Origin: an uncultured Clostridia bacterium
Lineage (GTDB): Bacteria; Bacillota; Clostridia; Lachnospirales; Anaerotignaceae
Direction: 5' to 3'
Length of the DNA: 64,000 nt
Assembly (NCBI GenBank): GCA_944377425.1
Contig: CALWEX010000055.1
Span: 33,400 to 97,399, forward strand
Shown here: one piece after another, positions 28,804-37,959 of the stretch
Numbering within the stretch: position 1 is the first letter of the stretch
Layout of the letters: each line of letters starts with the position of its first letter
The notes under the pieces: generated by a model
The model's database searches: none
What the model saw: only the letters and a program-made list of their open reading frames with translations
Told to the model about the DNA's origin: nothing
Position numbers and translations under genes: made by a program

Positions 28804-29355
28804 TCATTGAGTTTCTGTTTCTGTTTGTTCTTTGTTATATTCAAAATAAATTACGCTTATTTCAGCTTCCACATTGCCTTCTTTGCCTTCGCGGATATTA
28901 ACTGAATCAATAAAGCAAGGTATATGTCCTGTATTTATTTGTTCTAAAACTTCTTTAACATCTTCATAACTGCTGCATGAAAAAGGTATCCCTGCCCTAC
29001 GCTCCACAATGCCGTTTTCGTTTTCCTTGGTGCTAAAATTAACTGCATATTGGTTTGTCTTAGATAGAATATGATTTAACTGAAAAATGACATTTTGGAT
29101 ATTATCATAGTATGGCATAGCCTTTCGGCCGCTATCCTCATTTTGCAGCAAAACCAGTTCTTTTTGCATATCCTGCTGTTTATCAACCATTTCCTGAAGC
29201 TGTAAAATTGTTTCGTTTTTTTGAACAATTTCATCCTGCAAGTTTTTTACCTTTAATTGGGTTGGTTGATAAAAAAGAAGCACATAACTGCTAATGGCTG
29301 CTAAAATCAGCAAAACAACCAGCAAAACACGTTCTCTTATAGTCAGTTTTCTCAT
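28804..29355 (-). CDS. pilO: Type IV pilus assembly protein PilO
   Basis: PilO pairs with PilN to link the cytoplasmic PilM ring to the pilus. The 183 residues start MRKLTIRERVLLVVLLILAA, with a short cytoplasmic start and one membrane helix. A coiled coil follows (VKNLQDEIVQKNETILQLQEMVDKQ, about residues 38-75), then a ferredoxin-like extracellular domain. Start at 29355, one base after the pilN stop region, with GGGGG eleven bases upstream. It is the last gene of the operon. Assigned from position, topology and size more than from a signature. Confidence 0.83.
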   Translation of the reverse strand: MRKLTIRERVLLVVLLILAAISSYVLLFYQPTQLKVKNLQDEIVQKNETILQLQEMVDKQQDMQKELVLLQNEDSGRKAMPYYDNIQNVIFQLNHILSKTNQYAVNFSTKENENGIVERRAGIPFSCSSYEDVKEVLEQINTGHIPCFIDSVNIREGKEGNVEAEISVIYFEYNKEQTETETQ

Positions 29356-29356
29356 G

Positions 29357-29944
29357 TCACTGTGCACCCCCTTTAGATACATCAATAAGAATACTCACAT
29401 CAACCACATTTTTGTTGTCTTGCAATGAGTAAGCCGTATCTACACTTGTTTTTTTCACAATGGGAGATTGCTCTAAAGATGCCACAATTTGTGCTGTTTC
29501 ATCTAAAGTAACATTAGTAAATGACACTAAAACTTGATTTCCCTCAATTGAAATTTCTGAGATTTTAGAAGCTGAACGTATTTTTTCATCAATCAAATCC
29601 AAAATTTCAAGCCGGTTCACAAGCTCCAACTCTTGCTTTGTCGGCGAATATCTCGTATAAGCTTCCAAAGTTGCTGTATATTCTGTTAAATAGGCCGTAT
29701 CTTCAACTATTTGATTATCCAGATTTTGAGATACTTCCATAAGATTATTTACATACATTATTTTATCGTATATAAGCACTTTGGATATACCTAAAAGTAA
29801 AACAACAACAAACAAAATATAAAGAATAGCCGTAACAGGTGCAGTAGTTTTATCCACCTTATAATATAAGTTCATTTCCTTTTTGGTTGGATACAGTACT
29901 TTTTTCTTTTTGAAAAGCTGGCTGATATCGGTATTTAAGTTCAT
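29357..29944 (-). CDS. pilN: Type IV pilus assembly protein PilN
   Basis: PilN anchors PilM at the membrane through its cytoplasmic N-terminus. This 195-residue protein has a Lys-rich cytoplasmic stretch (MNLNTDISQLFKKKKVLYPT), one membrane helix (about residues 38-57) and an extracellular alpha/beta domain. It follows pilM by 14 bases. The N-terminal INLLP motif of Gram-negative PilN is not evident, as is common in Gram-positive forms. Confidence 0.82.
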   Translation of the reverse strand: MNLNTDISQLFKKKKVLYPTKKEMNLYYKVDKTTAPVTAILYILFVVVLLLGISKVLIYDKIMYVNNLMEVSQNLDNQIVEDTAYLTEYTATLEAYTRYSPTKQELELVNRLEILDLIDEKIRSASKISEISIEGNQVLVSFTNVTLDETAQIVASLEQSPIVKKTSVDTAYSLQDNKNVVDVSILIDVSKGGAQ

Positions 29945-29958
29945 GTTTTTAACCTCCC

Positions 29959-30972
29959 TTATTTAGAAAAAGTTATGGCTGCCGCCCGTAAACAAACATT
30001 ATACAGATTTTGATACCCGTCTGTATGTGGCAGCAACTCCGAAACAGGGAGAACAGGCAGTCCAACTACTTCTTCCATAACCTTTATCAGCTGTGGAATT
30101 TCTCCTCCGCCACCTGTAATATAAATACCTGTCAACTGATTTTGACGATATGTAAAGTGATAAAAGTTTATTAATTTTAATATTTCAACAGCAATCCGTT
30201 CATAAACTTCTATACATCTTGGATGTTCCAGTACTTCCATATAATTATTTCGTTTATAAGAATTAGCAAGAAAAGGGTCAATGTTAAGCAAATCTCCAAT
30301 AATAAAATCCAAATCTCTCATCCCTGTATGAACCTGACGAGTAGCATGTATTTTGTCATTATTTACAATAAACACTCTGCTGGAAAGCTGTCCTAAATCA
30401 ATAAAACAGTACTCTTTTTGAGTATTTTCATTTTTAATGTTGCGCTGAGTAAGTTGTATATATGCCATTTCCTGCGGCAGTATATTTTTAAGAGAAAAAC
30501 CAGCAGATGCAAAAATTTTGATATATTCCTGTATTTTTTGTTTTTCTGCCACAGCCGCCATCATAGTAAGCTCCTTGTTTTCCAATTCAGCGTCTGTTGC
30601 TTCCATTTCATGGTTTTCATCTTCACAAATGGCATAGTCACAAAAATATTGATTAGTTTCTCCATGTATAAAATCGTTAAATTCATATGGTAAATTTAGC
30701 ATAAGCTGGTCAATTGTCATATAAGGCATTTTAACCAAACGGCAAATCACTTGGCTAGGCGGCAGAATCAAAGCCGCTGGCCCCTTTGGCAAATGCAGCT
30801 GTGATTTAATTTTTTTCAAAAACGCTGAAAATGCATTTGGCATAGCAATAATATCTTCTTCCATCATGTGTTCCGGCATAGGCACTTCATATAGGTTTAA
30901 CGTCCCCTGTTTAATTGCTGCAATTTTTAAACTACTGTTTCCAATGTCAAAAGCTGTTTTTATGTTATTCAT
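29959..30972 (-). CDS. pilM: Type IV pilus assembly ATPase-fold protein PilM
   Basis: PilM is an FtsA/actin-fold cytoplasmic protein of the alignment complex. The 337-residue protein has the phosphate-1 motif near the start (TAFDIGNSSLKIAAI), a second FIDLGQLSSRVFIV stretch and the adenosine motif YITGGGGEIPQL. The ATG at 30972 is chosen because GGGGGA lies seven bases upstream; a TTG five codons earlier would lie within it. It sits in the operon between pilD and pilN. Confidence 0.92.
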   Translation of the reverse strand: MNNIKTAFDIGNSSLKIAAIKQGTLNLYEVPMPEHMMEEDIIAMPNAFSAFLKKIKSQLHLPKGPAALILPPSQVICRLVKMPYMTIDQLMLNLPYEFNDFIHGETNQYFCDYAICEDENHEMEATDAELENKELTMMAAVAEKQKIQEYIKIFASAGFSLKNILPQEMAYIQLTQRNIKNENTQKEYCFIDLGQLSSRVFIVNNDKIHATRQVHTGMRDLDFIIGDLLNIDPFLANSYKRNNYMEVLEHPRCIEVYERIAVEILKLINFYHFTYRQNQLTGIYITGGGGEIPQLIKVMEEVVGLPVLPVSELLPHTDGYQNLYNVCLRAAAITFSK

Positions 30973-30990
30973 AAATAAATCCCCCAAAAT

Positions 30991-31779
30991 TTAAAATAGC
31001 AATGACTGATACCATTGGAGAAACCTTTCTCCAAACAAAAACACTAAAAACCATGCTCCAGATAGGAATGGCCCAAATGGAATTTCTGCCTGTTCATCTT
31101 TGTTGGATATGAAAAAGAAGTACAGCAAAGCAAGCACACAGGCAATAAAAATCAAAAGAAGCATTTCAAGCCAAGACATATACATTCCTATAACGAACAG
31201 GAGCTTTATGTCGCCACCACCCATGCTCTCCTTTTTTAGTATATAATCCATTCCTATGGATATAAACAGCATTGGTACCGAAACACAACAAGCACCAATT
31301 ATAATCTGCAAAATTCCATTTACAGTAATCCCTTCAAAAAAAACAAAAAAGAACAACCTATTGAGCAACAACACCACAAGAGCCTTGTTAGGTATGATGT
31401 GTGTTTTCCAATCAATTATTGTAATAGTAAACAGAACGCAGGAAAATATAGCATACATTATAAGTGAACTATCCATATCAATTTTTAGCCCTAGTGCCAA
31501 AAATACCAGAGCCATTACCAATTCAGACAAAAGACATTCTTTAGGAATTGGGTGTTTGCAGTATCTGCATCGCCCTTTTGACACCAAAAAACTGATAATT
31601 GGAATTAAGTCCCGTGGTAAAAGCACATGGCCGCATGTATTACAGTGTGACCTGCCATGAAATGGAGATTTTCCATCAACTAAGCGGTCTGCCAAGCAGT
31701 CTAAAAAACTGCCCATTACACTGCCCAACAGAAACATCCAAAATATAATATATAATTTGACAAATAAATCCCAATCCAT
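30991..31779 (-). CDS. pilD: Prepilin peptidase PilD
   Basis: PilD cleaves prepilins after the conserved Gly and methylates the new N-terminus. This 262-residue protein has the N-terminal GSFLDCLADRL motif. It also has two Cys pairs (CNTCGH and CRYCKHP) that form the zinc-like cysteine cluster of full-length bifunctional enzymes, the active-site Asp pairs (TIIDWKTHIIPN and GGGDIKLL), and about seven membrane helices. The ATG at 31779 is preceded by GGGGA; another ATG 11 codons upstream lacks a good site. It follows pilA after a stem-loop. Confidence 0.93.
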   Translation of the reverse strand: MDWDLFVKLYIIFWMFLLGSVMGSFLDCLADRLVDGKSPFHGRSHCNTCGHVLLPRDLIPIISFLVSKGRCRYCKHPIPKECLLSELVMALVFLALGLKIDMDSSLIMYAIFSCVLFTITIIDWKTHIIPNKALVVLLLNRLFFFVFFEGITVNGILQIIIGACCVSVPMLFISIGMDYILKKESMGGGDIKLLFVIGMYMSWLEMLLLIFIACVLALLYFFFISNKDEQAEIPFGPFLSGAWFLVFLFGERFLQWYQSLLF

Positions 31780-31852
31780 TTTTATTACATCCCCTGTAAA
31801 CTGATTTTGCATAAACCCAAAAATTTTTGATTCTATGCAAAGTAAGTTTTAT

Positions 31853-31885
31853 TCCGCCGCCAGAACCACTCTCCTGACGGCGAAA
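31853..31885 (-). terminator. Stem-loop after pilA, probable attenuator
   Basis: On the minus strand TTTCGCCGTCAG and CTGGCGGCGGAA form a GC-rich stem with G-U pairs around a 10-base loop, followed by only a short T-poor tail. It lies 14 bases past the pilA stop. Such an element could leave pilA transcripts in excess over pilD-pilM-pilN-pilO or protect the pilA 3' end. Confidence 0.65.
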
Positions 31886-31898
31886 TAGGAAAAGCAAA

Positions 31899-32321
31899 TC
31901 AATCGTTTATATCATGAAGTTCACTATCTTTGCCAGTACCAGAAATGTCCCAACTTAATTCTGGTACCAATGTGCCGCTTTCATCTTTAAATGTTACTAT
32001 AATGTAATTACCTTTATGATCGCTGCACTGACCATAGCCATTAACCACACCACCATCATCATCACCTACTAATTCACCAGCTTCTGCATCATATTTAAAA
32101 CTACTGGTAGCTGTTATTGTGTCATCTGTCATATATTTAATCATTGCAGCGGCTTTGGCAGCTCTTTCATTGGCTTTATCTGTGGCAATTTTTGCATCTT
32201 CCAAATTTGATGATACCATAGGGATAGAAACAGCAACCAATATAGCAATAATAGCTACTACAATGAGCATTTCAATTAATGTAAAACCGCCAGATTTTTT
32301 CAATCTTTCTTTAATTTTCAT
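31899..32321 (-). CDS. pilA: Major type IV pilin PilA
   Basis: The 140-residue prepilin has a 12-residue basic leader ending in GG, then FTLIEMLIVVAIIAILVAVS, with Glu at mature position 5 (residue 17). The class III signal and a Gram-positive-like short leader are clear. The soluble domain is small and acidic. The ATG follows AAGGAGG. Strong ribosome site, small size and the downstream stem-loop fit the major subunit; this is inferred from features, not proven. Confidence 0.88.
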   Translation of the reverse strand: MKIKERLKKSGGFTLIEMLIVVAIIAILVAVSIPMVSSNLEDAKIATDKANERAAKAAAMIKYMTDDTITATSSFKYDAEAGELVGDDDGGVVNGYGQCSDHKGNYIIVTFKDESGTLVPELSWDISGTGKDSELHDIND

Positions 32322-32398
32322 AAATATCCTCCTTTATTTCATACCTTTTGGAATTTATTTAAAATTATATTTCAGTGGGAGTGGCCACCAAAAACACA

Positions 32399-33604
32399 TT
32401 ACATAGCACCATAAAGGCTAAACAACGGCAAATAAATAGACGCCAAAATACAAACTACAATCACAGCCATAATGCATATAATAATAGGCTCCAGCAACGA
32501 AAGCGCTCTGGCTGATAATGTATCTACCTCATTGTCGTAATACTCCCCCTGAACTTCCAGTGTATATTCCATAGTACCAGTAGTTTCACCCATAGTCGTC
32601 ATATGAACCAGCATAGGTGGCAAGTCCTTACAATACCTCATACAGCTGCCCAAAGACTTGCCTGACTCCACACTAGGAATTATATCTTGCAGTTGGTGGG
32701 ACAAATGTGCATTACTCACAGAGCGTGAAGCAATATCCAAAGCATTTAAAATTGGCATACCGGCAGAAAGCATGGCCGACATAGTATGAGCAAACTGGCT
32801 AGCTGATGTCATAACCGTAATTTTGCCAATAATAGGTATGGCTAATTTAGCTCTTGAAAATTTTACCCGGCCTTTGGCAGTATTGCCATACAACCGTAAC
32901 AAAAACCCAAGCAAAGTAATTATACAAACTACTATCCACAAATACTTATTAAAAAAGTTTGAAACAGCAATAACAATTCGAGTAGGCAGAGGCAATTCCA
33001 ATCCCATAGAAGCAAAAGTTGCCGAAAACGTTGGTACAGCGTATGTCATAATTACCATAATTACCATTGCTGCAACCACCATCAAAAACGCCGGATATAC
33101 CATTGCGCTGGCAGCCTTGGCACGGGTTTTTGTCATTCTGTCATAATATGTACTCATACGTTCAAAGGATTTGACCAAATCTCCTGATTCCTCACCGGCT
33201 CGAATAGTTTCAATAAATGTCAGCGGCAGAAAGCCCATACCCTCCTGAGAAAAGCTGTATGCCAAGCTCCAGCCATTGGCAATATCTTCGGATACTTTCA
33301 TAAGCATTTTTTTTAAAACCTTATCAGAAACCTGACTTGCCACCAAATCCACTGCCTGTACTAACGGCATACCGGCCTTTATGATTATGGAAAACTGTTT
33401 ACACATTAAGGCAAATGACTTCCAATTGAGCCTTCTGAATTTTTGAAAAGGGTCTTTAACAGACTGCTTAACTTCATCTAAACTAAGAACAATCTCGTAG
33501 CTTTTGCGGATTTGAGCCACAGCATCATCTCTGCTTGTGGCTTCCACAACGCCCTCTGCCACATCGCCATTGGCATGCAGGGCTTCATAATGATAAGCTG
33601 GCAT
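32399..33604 (-). CDS. pilC: Type IV pilus inner-membrane platform protein PilC
   Basis: PilC (GspF fold) is the membrane platform on which the ATPases act. The 401 residues contain two T2SSF modules: FALMCKQFSIIIKAGMPLVQ with ESGDLVKSFERMSTYYD, and ASQFAHTMSAMLSAGMPILN with MTTMGETTGTMEYTLEVQGEYYDNE. Three or four membrane helices are evident. It follows pilT by 12 bases. Confidence 0.95.
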   Translation of the reverse strand: MPAYHYEALHANGDVAEGVVEATSRDDAVAQIRKSYEIVLSLDEVKQSVKDPFQKFRRLNWKSFALMCKQFSIIIKAGMPLVQAVDLVASQVSDKVLKKMLMKVSEDIANGWSLAYSFSQEGMGFLPLTFIETIRAGEESGDLVKSFERMSTYYDRMTKTRAKAASAMVYPAFLMVVAAMVIMVIMTYAVPTFSATFASMGLELPLPTRIVIAVSNFFNKYLWIVVCIITLLGFLLRLYGNTAKGRVKFSRAKLAIPIIGKITVMTSASQFAHTMSAMLSAGMPILNALDIASRSVSNAHLSHQLQDIIPSVESGKSLGSCMRYCKDLPPMLVHMTTMGETTGTMEYTLEVQGEYYDNEVDTLSARALSLLEPIIICIMAVIVVCILASIYLPLFSLYGAM

Positions 33605-33616
33605 TTTTCACCCTCC

Positions 33617-34699
33617 TTATCGCATAAAACCACGCGGCGACTGGGCAGACGGCATTATACCCTTTTGCGGTGTTAAAGGGGTATGTGCTGCTTCTTCATA
33701 TGTTTCCAAAGAAATAGTGCCATTGCGGTATAAATTTTGCACTGCACGTTCCATAAGGATGTTACCAATGCTGCCGGTTGTTTGTATGGCATTTTGAATT
33801 TGCGGCGTTTTGCCTTCACGAATCAGGTTACGAATGGCATCATCTGTTTTCATAACTTCACAGGCCAAAACACGACCCTGCTGATTTTTTCTAGGCAAAA
33901 GCTGTTGTGATAACACAGCTTTCAAAGTCATAGAAAGCTGCAATCGAATTTGCTGCTGTCGCTCCGCTGGAAAAACGTCAACAATACGGTCAATAGAATC
34001 AGCAGCAGAATTGGTATGAACCGTTCCAAATACCAAATGACCAGTTTCGGCGGCAGTTAATGCTGTTTGGATTGTATCCAAATCCCTCATTTCTCCTACC
34101 AATATTACATCTGGGTCTTCCCTAAGTGCCGCTCTCAGTCCTGCTGCAAAGCTCATGGTGTCCTTTCCGATTTCCCGCTGATTAATGATACATTTTTCCG
34201 GCTGATAAATATATTCCACCGGGTCTTCCAGTGTTAAAATATGCAGGCTTTTTGTATGATTAATGGTGTTTAAAATAGCGGCCAATGTAGTTGACTTTCC
34301 TGAGCCTGTTTCGCCAGTAATAAGTACAAGACCCTGTTTATACTGGGTAAATTCCTTTACCACATCAGGAAGCCCCAGTGTTTCCAGTTCTGGGATTTTA
34401 TCCTTCAAAAGACGAATAGCCGCAGAATAATGACCCTGTTGCCGAAACAAATTGACCCTACAGCGCACGTTAGATACAGTAACAGCCATATCAATTTCGC
34501 CTACAGCTTCTAACGTTTCAAAATTTTCGCCAGCCAATTCCTTAGCAATCTCTCTGCACTTTTTATCGTCCAAACATTCCTGCTCTATATTACAAATAAC
34601 ACCATCAACACGATATTTGGCAGGAAGGCCAGCTACTAAATGCACATCTGAAGCACATTGCTCATTTGCTTTTTTTATGTATTCCTCAATACCAATCAT
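33617..34699 (-). CDS. pilT: Twitching/retraction ATPase PilT
   Basis: PilT powers pilus retraction. This 360-residue hexameric ATPase has Walker A GETGSGKST near residue 134, the Asp box HILTLEDPVEYIYQ, Walker B DPDVILVGEMRD and the His box GHLVFGTVHTNSA. The PilT-specific start (IEEYIKKANEQCASDVHLVAG) distinguishes it from PilB. Its ATG overlaps the pilB stop by one base. Its presence suggests functional twitching rather than a static pilus. Confidence 0.95.
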   Translation of the reverse strand: MIGIEEYIKKANEQCASDVHLVAGLPAKYRVDGVICNIEQECLDDKKCREIAKELAGENFETLEAVGEIDMAVTVSNVRCRVNLFRQQGHYSAAIRLLKDKIPELETLGLPDVVKEFTQYKQGLVLITGETGSGKSTTLAAILNTINHTKSLHILTLEDPVEYIYQPEKCIINQREIGKDTMSFAAGLRAALREDPDVILVGEMRDLDTIQTALTAAETGHLVFGTVHTNSAADSIDRIVDVFPAERQQQIRLQLSMTLKAVLSQQLLPRKNQQGRVLACEVMKTDDAIRNLIREGKTPQIQNAIQTTGSIGNILMERAVQNLYRNGTISLETYEEAAHTPLTPQKGIMPSAQSPRGFMR

Positions 34700-36402
34700 T
34701 ATTCTCTCCCCACTACTCGTAAAATTTCTTCTACTGTTGTAACCCCATTTTTCACCAAATCAGCACAGTTTTCCATAATAGGATGAAATGTTGATTTACT
34801 AACGGCTTCTTCCATTAGAGCCAGCGAACGGCTGTGAATGGCACGTCTGATTTCCGGTGTCATGGTTAATATTTCAAAAACTGCTGTTCTTCCACGATAC
34901 CCTGTCTGAAAACAGTCAGAGCACCCTTTACCATGATAAAATGTATACTGGCCATCTAAAGGAAGACCTAATAATTCCAATTCCTCCTGAGAAGGGGTAT
35001 AAGACTTTTTGCAGTTTGGACAAATTTTTCTGACCAAGCGCTGAGAAATAATGCCTTGTACAGCACCTGAAATAAGATAAGGCTCTACACCAATATCCAA
35101 AAGTCTGTCTATTGATGACAGGGCATCGTTTGTATGTATTGTGGTCAAAACCATATGACCTGTCATAGCTGCACGCATAGCAATTTCAGCCGTTTCACCA
35201 TCACGAATTTCTCCCACAGCAATAATATCTGGGTCTTGACGCAAAACAGCCCTTAGGGCATTGGCAAAAGTCAAATCAACTTTTTCATTAATTTGTACCT
35301 GACAAACACCGTCAATATGGTATTCCACAGGATCTTCCAAAGAGATTAAGTTTACTTCTTCACTTTTTTTGTAATTAATCATGGTATACATAGTTGAAGT
35401 TTTACCAGAGCCTGTTGGGCCTACCACCAGCAAAACGCCTTCTTTGTGATTATCCAAAAGACGCAAAAACAAGTTTTTGTTTTCGCCTTGCAAACCAATG
35501 CCATCAATGGAAATAATATTTGTATCACGCCTAAGCAGACGGATAACAATTTTTTCACCAAAAATAGTTGGAATAGAAGAAACACGCAGGTCAATTTTTT
35601 GATTTTGAACAGAAATATTAATTCTACCGTCCTGCGGAATATTTTTTTTTGCTATATCCATTTGTGCCATAATTTTAATACGAGAAATTACTGACATCTG
35701 TAATTGTCTTGGCACATCAATTATTTTTCTTAAAACTCCGTCTATTCTCATACGGATTACAATTTTTGAACTTGTTGGTTCCAAATGAATATCACTGGCG
35801 TTTTCTGTATATGCTCTATCAATAATTGAATTAACAAGTCGAATGGTAGGTGCAGAATTTTCATCATCGTCATCACTTGCAATTTGCAGATTATCACCTA
35901 CAAAAATAGGTGTTGGTATATTTTGGTCACCTACCAAGTCCTTACGCATATCTTCTATGGCCTTCATTGTACCTTGATTGCTGTACAAATTTTGAACAGC
36001 CCTTTCAACAGCACTTGCTGTGGCAATCATAGGAATGACTTGTTTTCTTGTAGCGGCGGAAACTTCTTCTATAGCCGAAAAATTCAGTGGGTCTGCCATA
36101 GCCAGATATAATTCCGTTCTATTTGCCTTGACAGGAAGAACATTATATTTTTTAGCGATGCCCTTTGGTAAAATCTGAGACATTTCAGAAGATATGCTTT
36201 GGGCATTCAGGTCAATAAATTCCAACCCCAACTGGGTCATCAAAGCTTCAATCACCTGTGATTCAGTAATGATATGATTTTCTCTCAGTACATCACCAAG
36301 CCTTTTACCATTCTTCTTTTGCATTTGCAATGCTTCCTGCAACTGTTCTTGTGTAATGGTGCCATTACCCACAAGCAAATCGCCTAATCTGGTATATTTC
36401 AT
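34699..36402 (-). CDS. pilB: Pilus extension ATPase PilB
   Basis: PilB drives pilus assembly. The 567-residue protein has an N-terminal GspE_N domain (MKYTRLGDLLVGNGTIT onward, about 1-140), Walker A GPTGSGKT near residue 330, Asp box LISLEDPVEYHID, Walker B DPDIIAVGEIRDGE and His box GHMVLTTIHTND. A four-cysteine zinc site CPNC/CSDC follows. GspE_N domains in PilB homologues can bind cyclic di-GMP, but that is not shown here. The ATG at 36402 is chosen for the GGGGG site upstream and the domain start; an ATG nine codons earlier is possible. Confidence 0.95.
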   Translation of the reverse strand: MKYTRLGDLLVGNGTITQEQLQEALQMQKKNGKRLGDVLRENHIITESQVIEALMTQLGLEFIDLNAQSISSEMSQILPKGIAKKYNVLPVKANRTELYLAMADPLNFSAIEEVSAATRKQVIPMIATASAVERAVQNLYSNQGTMKAIEDMRKDLVGDQNIPTPIFVGDNLQIASDDDDENSAPTIRLVNSIIDRAYTENASDIHLEPTSSKIVIRMRIDGVLRKIIDVPRQLQMSVISRIKIMAQMDIAKKNIPQDGRINISVQNQKIDLRVSSIPTIFGEKIVIRLLRRDTNIISIDGIGLQGENKNLFLRLLDNHKEGVLLVVGPTGSGKTSTMYTMINYKKSEEVNLISLEDPVEYHIDGVCQVQINEKVDLTFANALRAVLRQDPDIIAVGEIRDGETAEIAMRAAMTGHMVLTTIHTNDALSSIDRLLDIGVEPYLISGAVQGIISQRLVRKICPNCKKSYTPSQEELELLGLPLDGQYTFYHGKGCSDCFQTGYRGRTAVFEILTMTPEIRRAIHSRSLALMEEAVSKSTFHPIMENCADLVKNGVTTVEEILRVVGRE

Positions 36403-36418
36403 GTTCCATTTCCCCCAT

Positions 36419-36913
36419 TCAAGACTCATTTAAACAGCCGATGTCAAACTTTGTTTCGGCTACAGCACCTGTTTTGCTTTCAACACTAACAGATACATGG
36501 AATATTCCTCCGGTATCAAACAAAATTTCCAAATCCGTAATTTGATAATCACCATTACCATATGCACCAGAAGATAGCATAAGTTTTTCTTTTGCCAATA
36601 ACTGCCCCTCATCACTAATTGAAATTGTGGTGTTTTTGCCATAACTCATACTAGTGTAGCGCTGCAATACGCCTCTATCGTCCACAACATCTCTTGCATA
36701 GCGCAGCTCATTTGAAAGTGTATCGCTTATAGTTGAAAGCAAAAGCTGGGTTTCGGCTTCAGATGTTATTTTGTTATAACTTTCCTGCGCCATAAAAATA
36801 CCAGTATAAAGGATTAAGGAAAGCAGAGATAATATAGCAGATGCTGCCAGCATTTCCACCACTGTCAAACCCTTGTTTCGTACTTGTTTGCGAAATAATT
36901 TGCATTTTTTCAT
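36419..36913 (-). CDS. Minor prepilin, PilW-like
   Basis: A 164-residue protein with leader MKKCKLFRKQVRNKG, then LTVVEMLAASAILSLLSLIL: a prepilin site after Gly and Glu at mature position 5. The C-terminal domain is beta-rich (ISISDEGQLLAKEKLMLSSG), as in PilW/PilJ-type minor pilins. The ATG at 36913 gives a leader like the neighbours'; ATGs at 36931 and 36955 inside the previous gene are possible. It belongs to the minor-pilin cluster before pilB. Confidence 0.8.
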   Translation of the reverse strand: MKKCKLFRKQVRNKGLTVVEMLAASAILSLLSLILYTGIFMAQESYNKITSEAETQLLLSTISDTLSNELRYARDVVDDRGVLQRYTSMSYGKNTTISISDEGQLLAKEKLMLSSGAYGNGDYQITDLEILFDTGGIFHVSVSVESKTGAVAETKFDIGCLNES

Positions 36914-36914
36914 A

Positions 36915-37226
36915 TTATTCAGAAATTCCATATGAATACATTCCTTCTCCGCCATATAAGTGGATTGGCACCTCAGTTTTATTCAAACTTTCTTTAATCA
37001 ACACTTTAGCATCTGGAAAAGATAAGGGTATTTGTTTAGTTTCAGCCTGACTGAGAGTTTCATAAAATGTTTCATCCACAGCATCTGCATTTTTATTGAT
37101 AGTTGCAGAAGCTGCAACACCACCCATCAGCATAGAGATAGAAATAACACAGACCAAAATAGAAGCAATTACCTCAATTAAGGTTTCACCCTTTTGGTTA
37201 TTTAATTTGCATTTTAAATTTTTCAT
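36915..37226 (-). CDS. Minor prepilin, PilV/PilI-like
   Basis: The 103-residue protein has leader MKNLKCKLNNQKG followed by ETLIEVIASILVCVISISML, with Glu at mature position 5. Only a short soluble part of about 60 residues follows the helix. Prepilins with the ETLIEV start are typically PilV/GspI-like members of the tip complex. It lies between the PilX-like and PilW-like genes. Confidence 0.8.
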   Translation of the reverse strand: MKNLKCKLNNQKGETLIEVIASILVCVISISMLMGGVAASATINKNADAVDETFYETLSQAETKQIPLSFPDAKVLIKESLNKTEVPIHLYGGEGMYSYGISE

Positions 37227-37241
37227 GCTAAGCCTCCATTG

Positions 37242-37919
37242 TTATTCATAACCGTCTACGGTAATCCAGCCGATTTTCCATTGCATAGGCTCTGTTTTAT
37301 ATGTTCCCGGTGTTAATAATGCTGAGAGAGTTGGCTTTGTAACTTTAGGTGTAATTTCTGCCAAAATTTTATAATTATCTAAAGAAGCCTCCATCTCAAC
37401 AGCATATGATTCAACTACTTTAAGCTCCACCTGAATAACACTATTATCTATATTTGTCCCAGTCTGTGTTTCTATTTCTATGGTATGCGGCATAATGATT
37501 GTTTCTTTTAGATTTTCAGCAATCACATCATCTGGTTTTGTGTTTTTAATTTCTTTGGCAAAAAGACTGTCAAAGTCACTTTGAAGTATATCTGCCAAAA
37601 TGCCGCTATAACTGCCTTCTTCTTGTATTATCTTTTTCTTCTCATAAATATCAGGCCAAGTACCCTCTATTTCCACAGTATAGCTATAGCTCCCAATATA
37701 ATCGGACTTATTTAAATCATCACAAATCAGCTGCACTGCTGAAGAAAGAATTAAATATTTTTGATGCTCCTCTTTATTGCTGTTGATTTTTCCTGCATTA
37801 GAAACCGAAGACATTAATATGGAAGAAGCCACCATGGAGCAAATTAGAAAAAACAGAAGCGCCAACAAAAATGATGCGCCACGACGGCTTTTTAATTTTT
37901 TTAAAATGCGCTTTGTCAT
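37242..37919 (-). CDS. Minor pilin-like protein, PilX/GspK-like, without Glu5
   Basis: The 225-residue protein has a basic leader (MTKRILKKLKSRRG), then ASFLLALLFFLICSMVASSI, with Leu at mature position 5 instead of Glu. Lacking Glu5 is characteristic of the tip-most GspK-type pseudopilin, which needs no subunit above it. The soluble domain has no recognisable fold by eye. It directly follows the giant prepilin. A tip-complex role is inferred. Confidence 0.75.
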   Translation of the reverse strand: MTKRILKKLKSRRGASFLLALLFFLICSMVASSILMSSVSNAGKINSNKEEHQKYLILSSAVQLICDDLNKSDYIGSYSYTVEIEGTWPDIYEKKKIIQEEGSYSGILADILQSDFDSLFAKEIKNTKPDDVIAENLKETIIMPHTIEIETQTGTNIDNSVIQVELKVVESYAVEMEASLDNYKILAEITPKVTKPTLSALLTPGTYKTEPMQWKIGWITVDGYE

Positions 37920-37959
37920 ACAATTCTCCTTTTCACTCCATAGTGGCCTTTATTTAGCG

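Noticed and set aside
31676..31897. ORF of 73 codons between pilA and pilD on the minus strand
   Set aside because: It mostly overlaps pilD in another frame, covers the stem-loop, and shows no recognisable domain.
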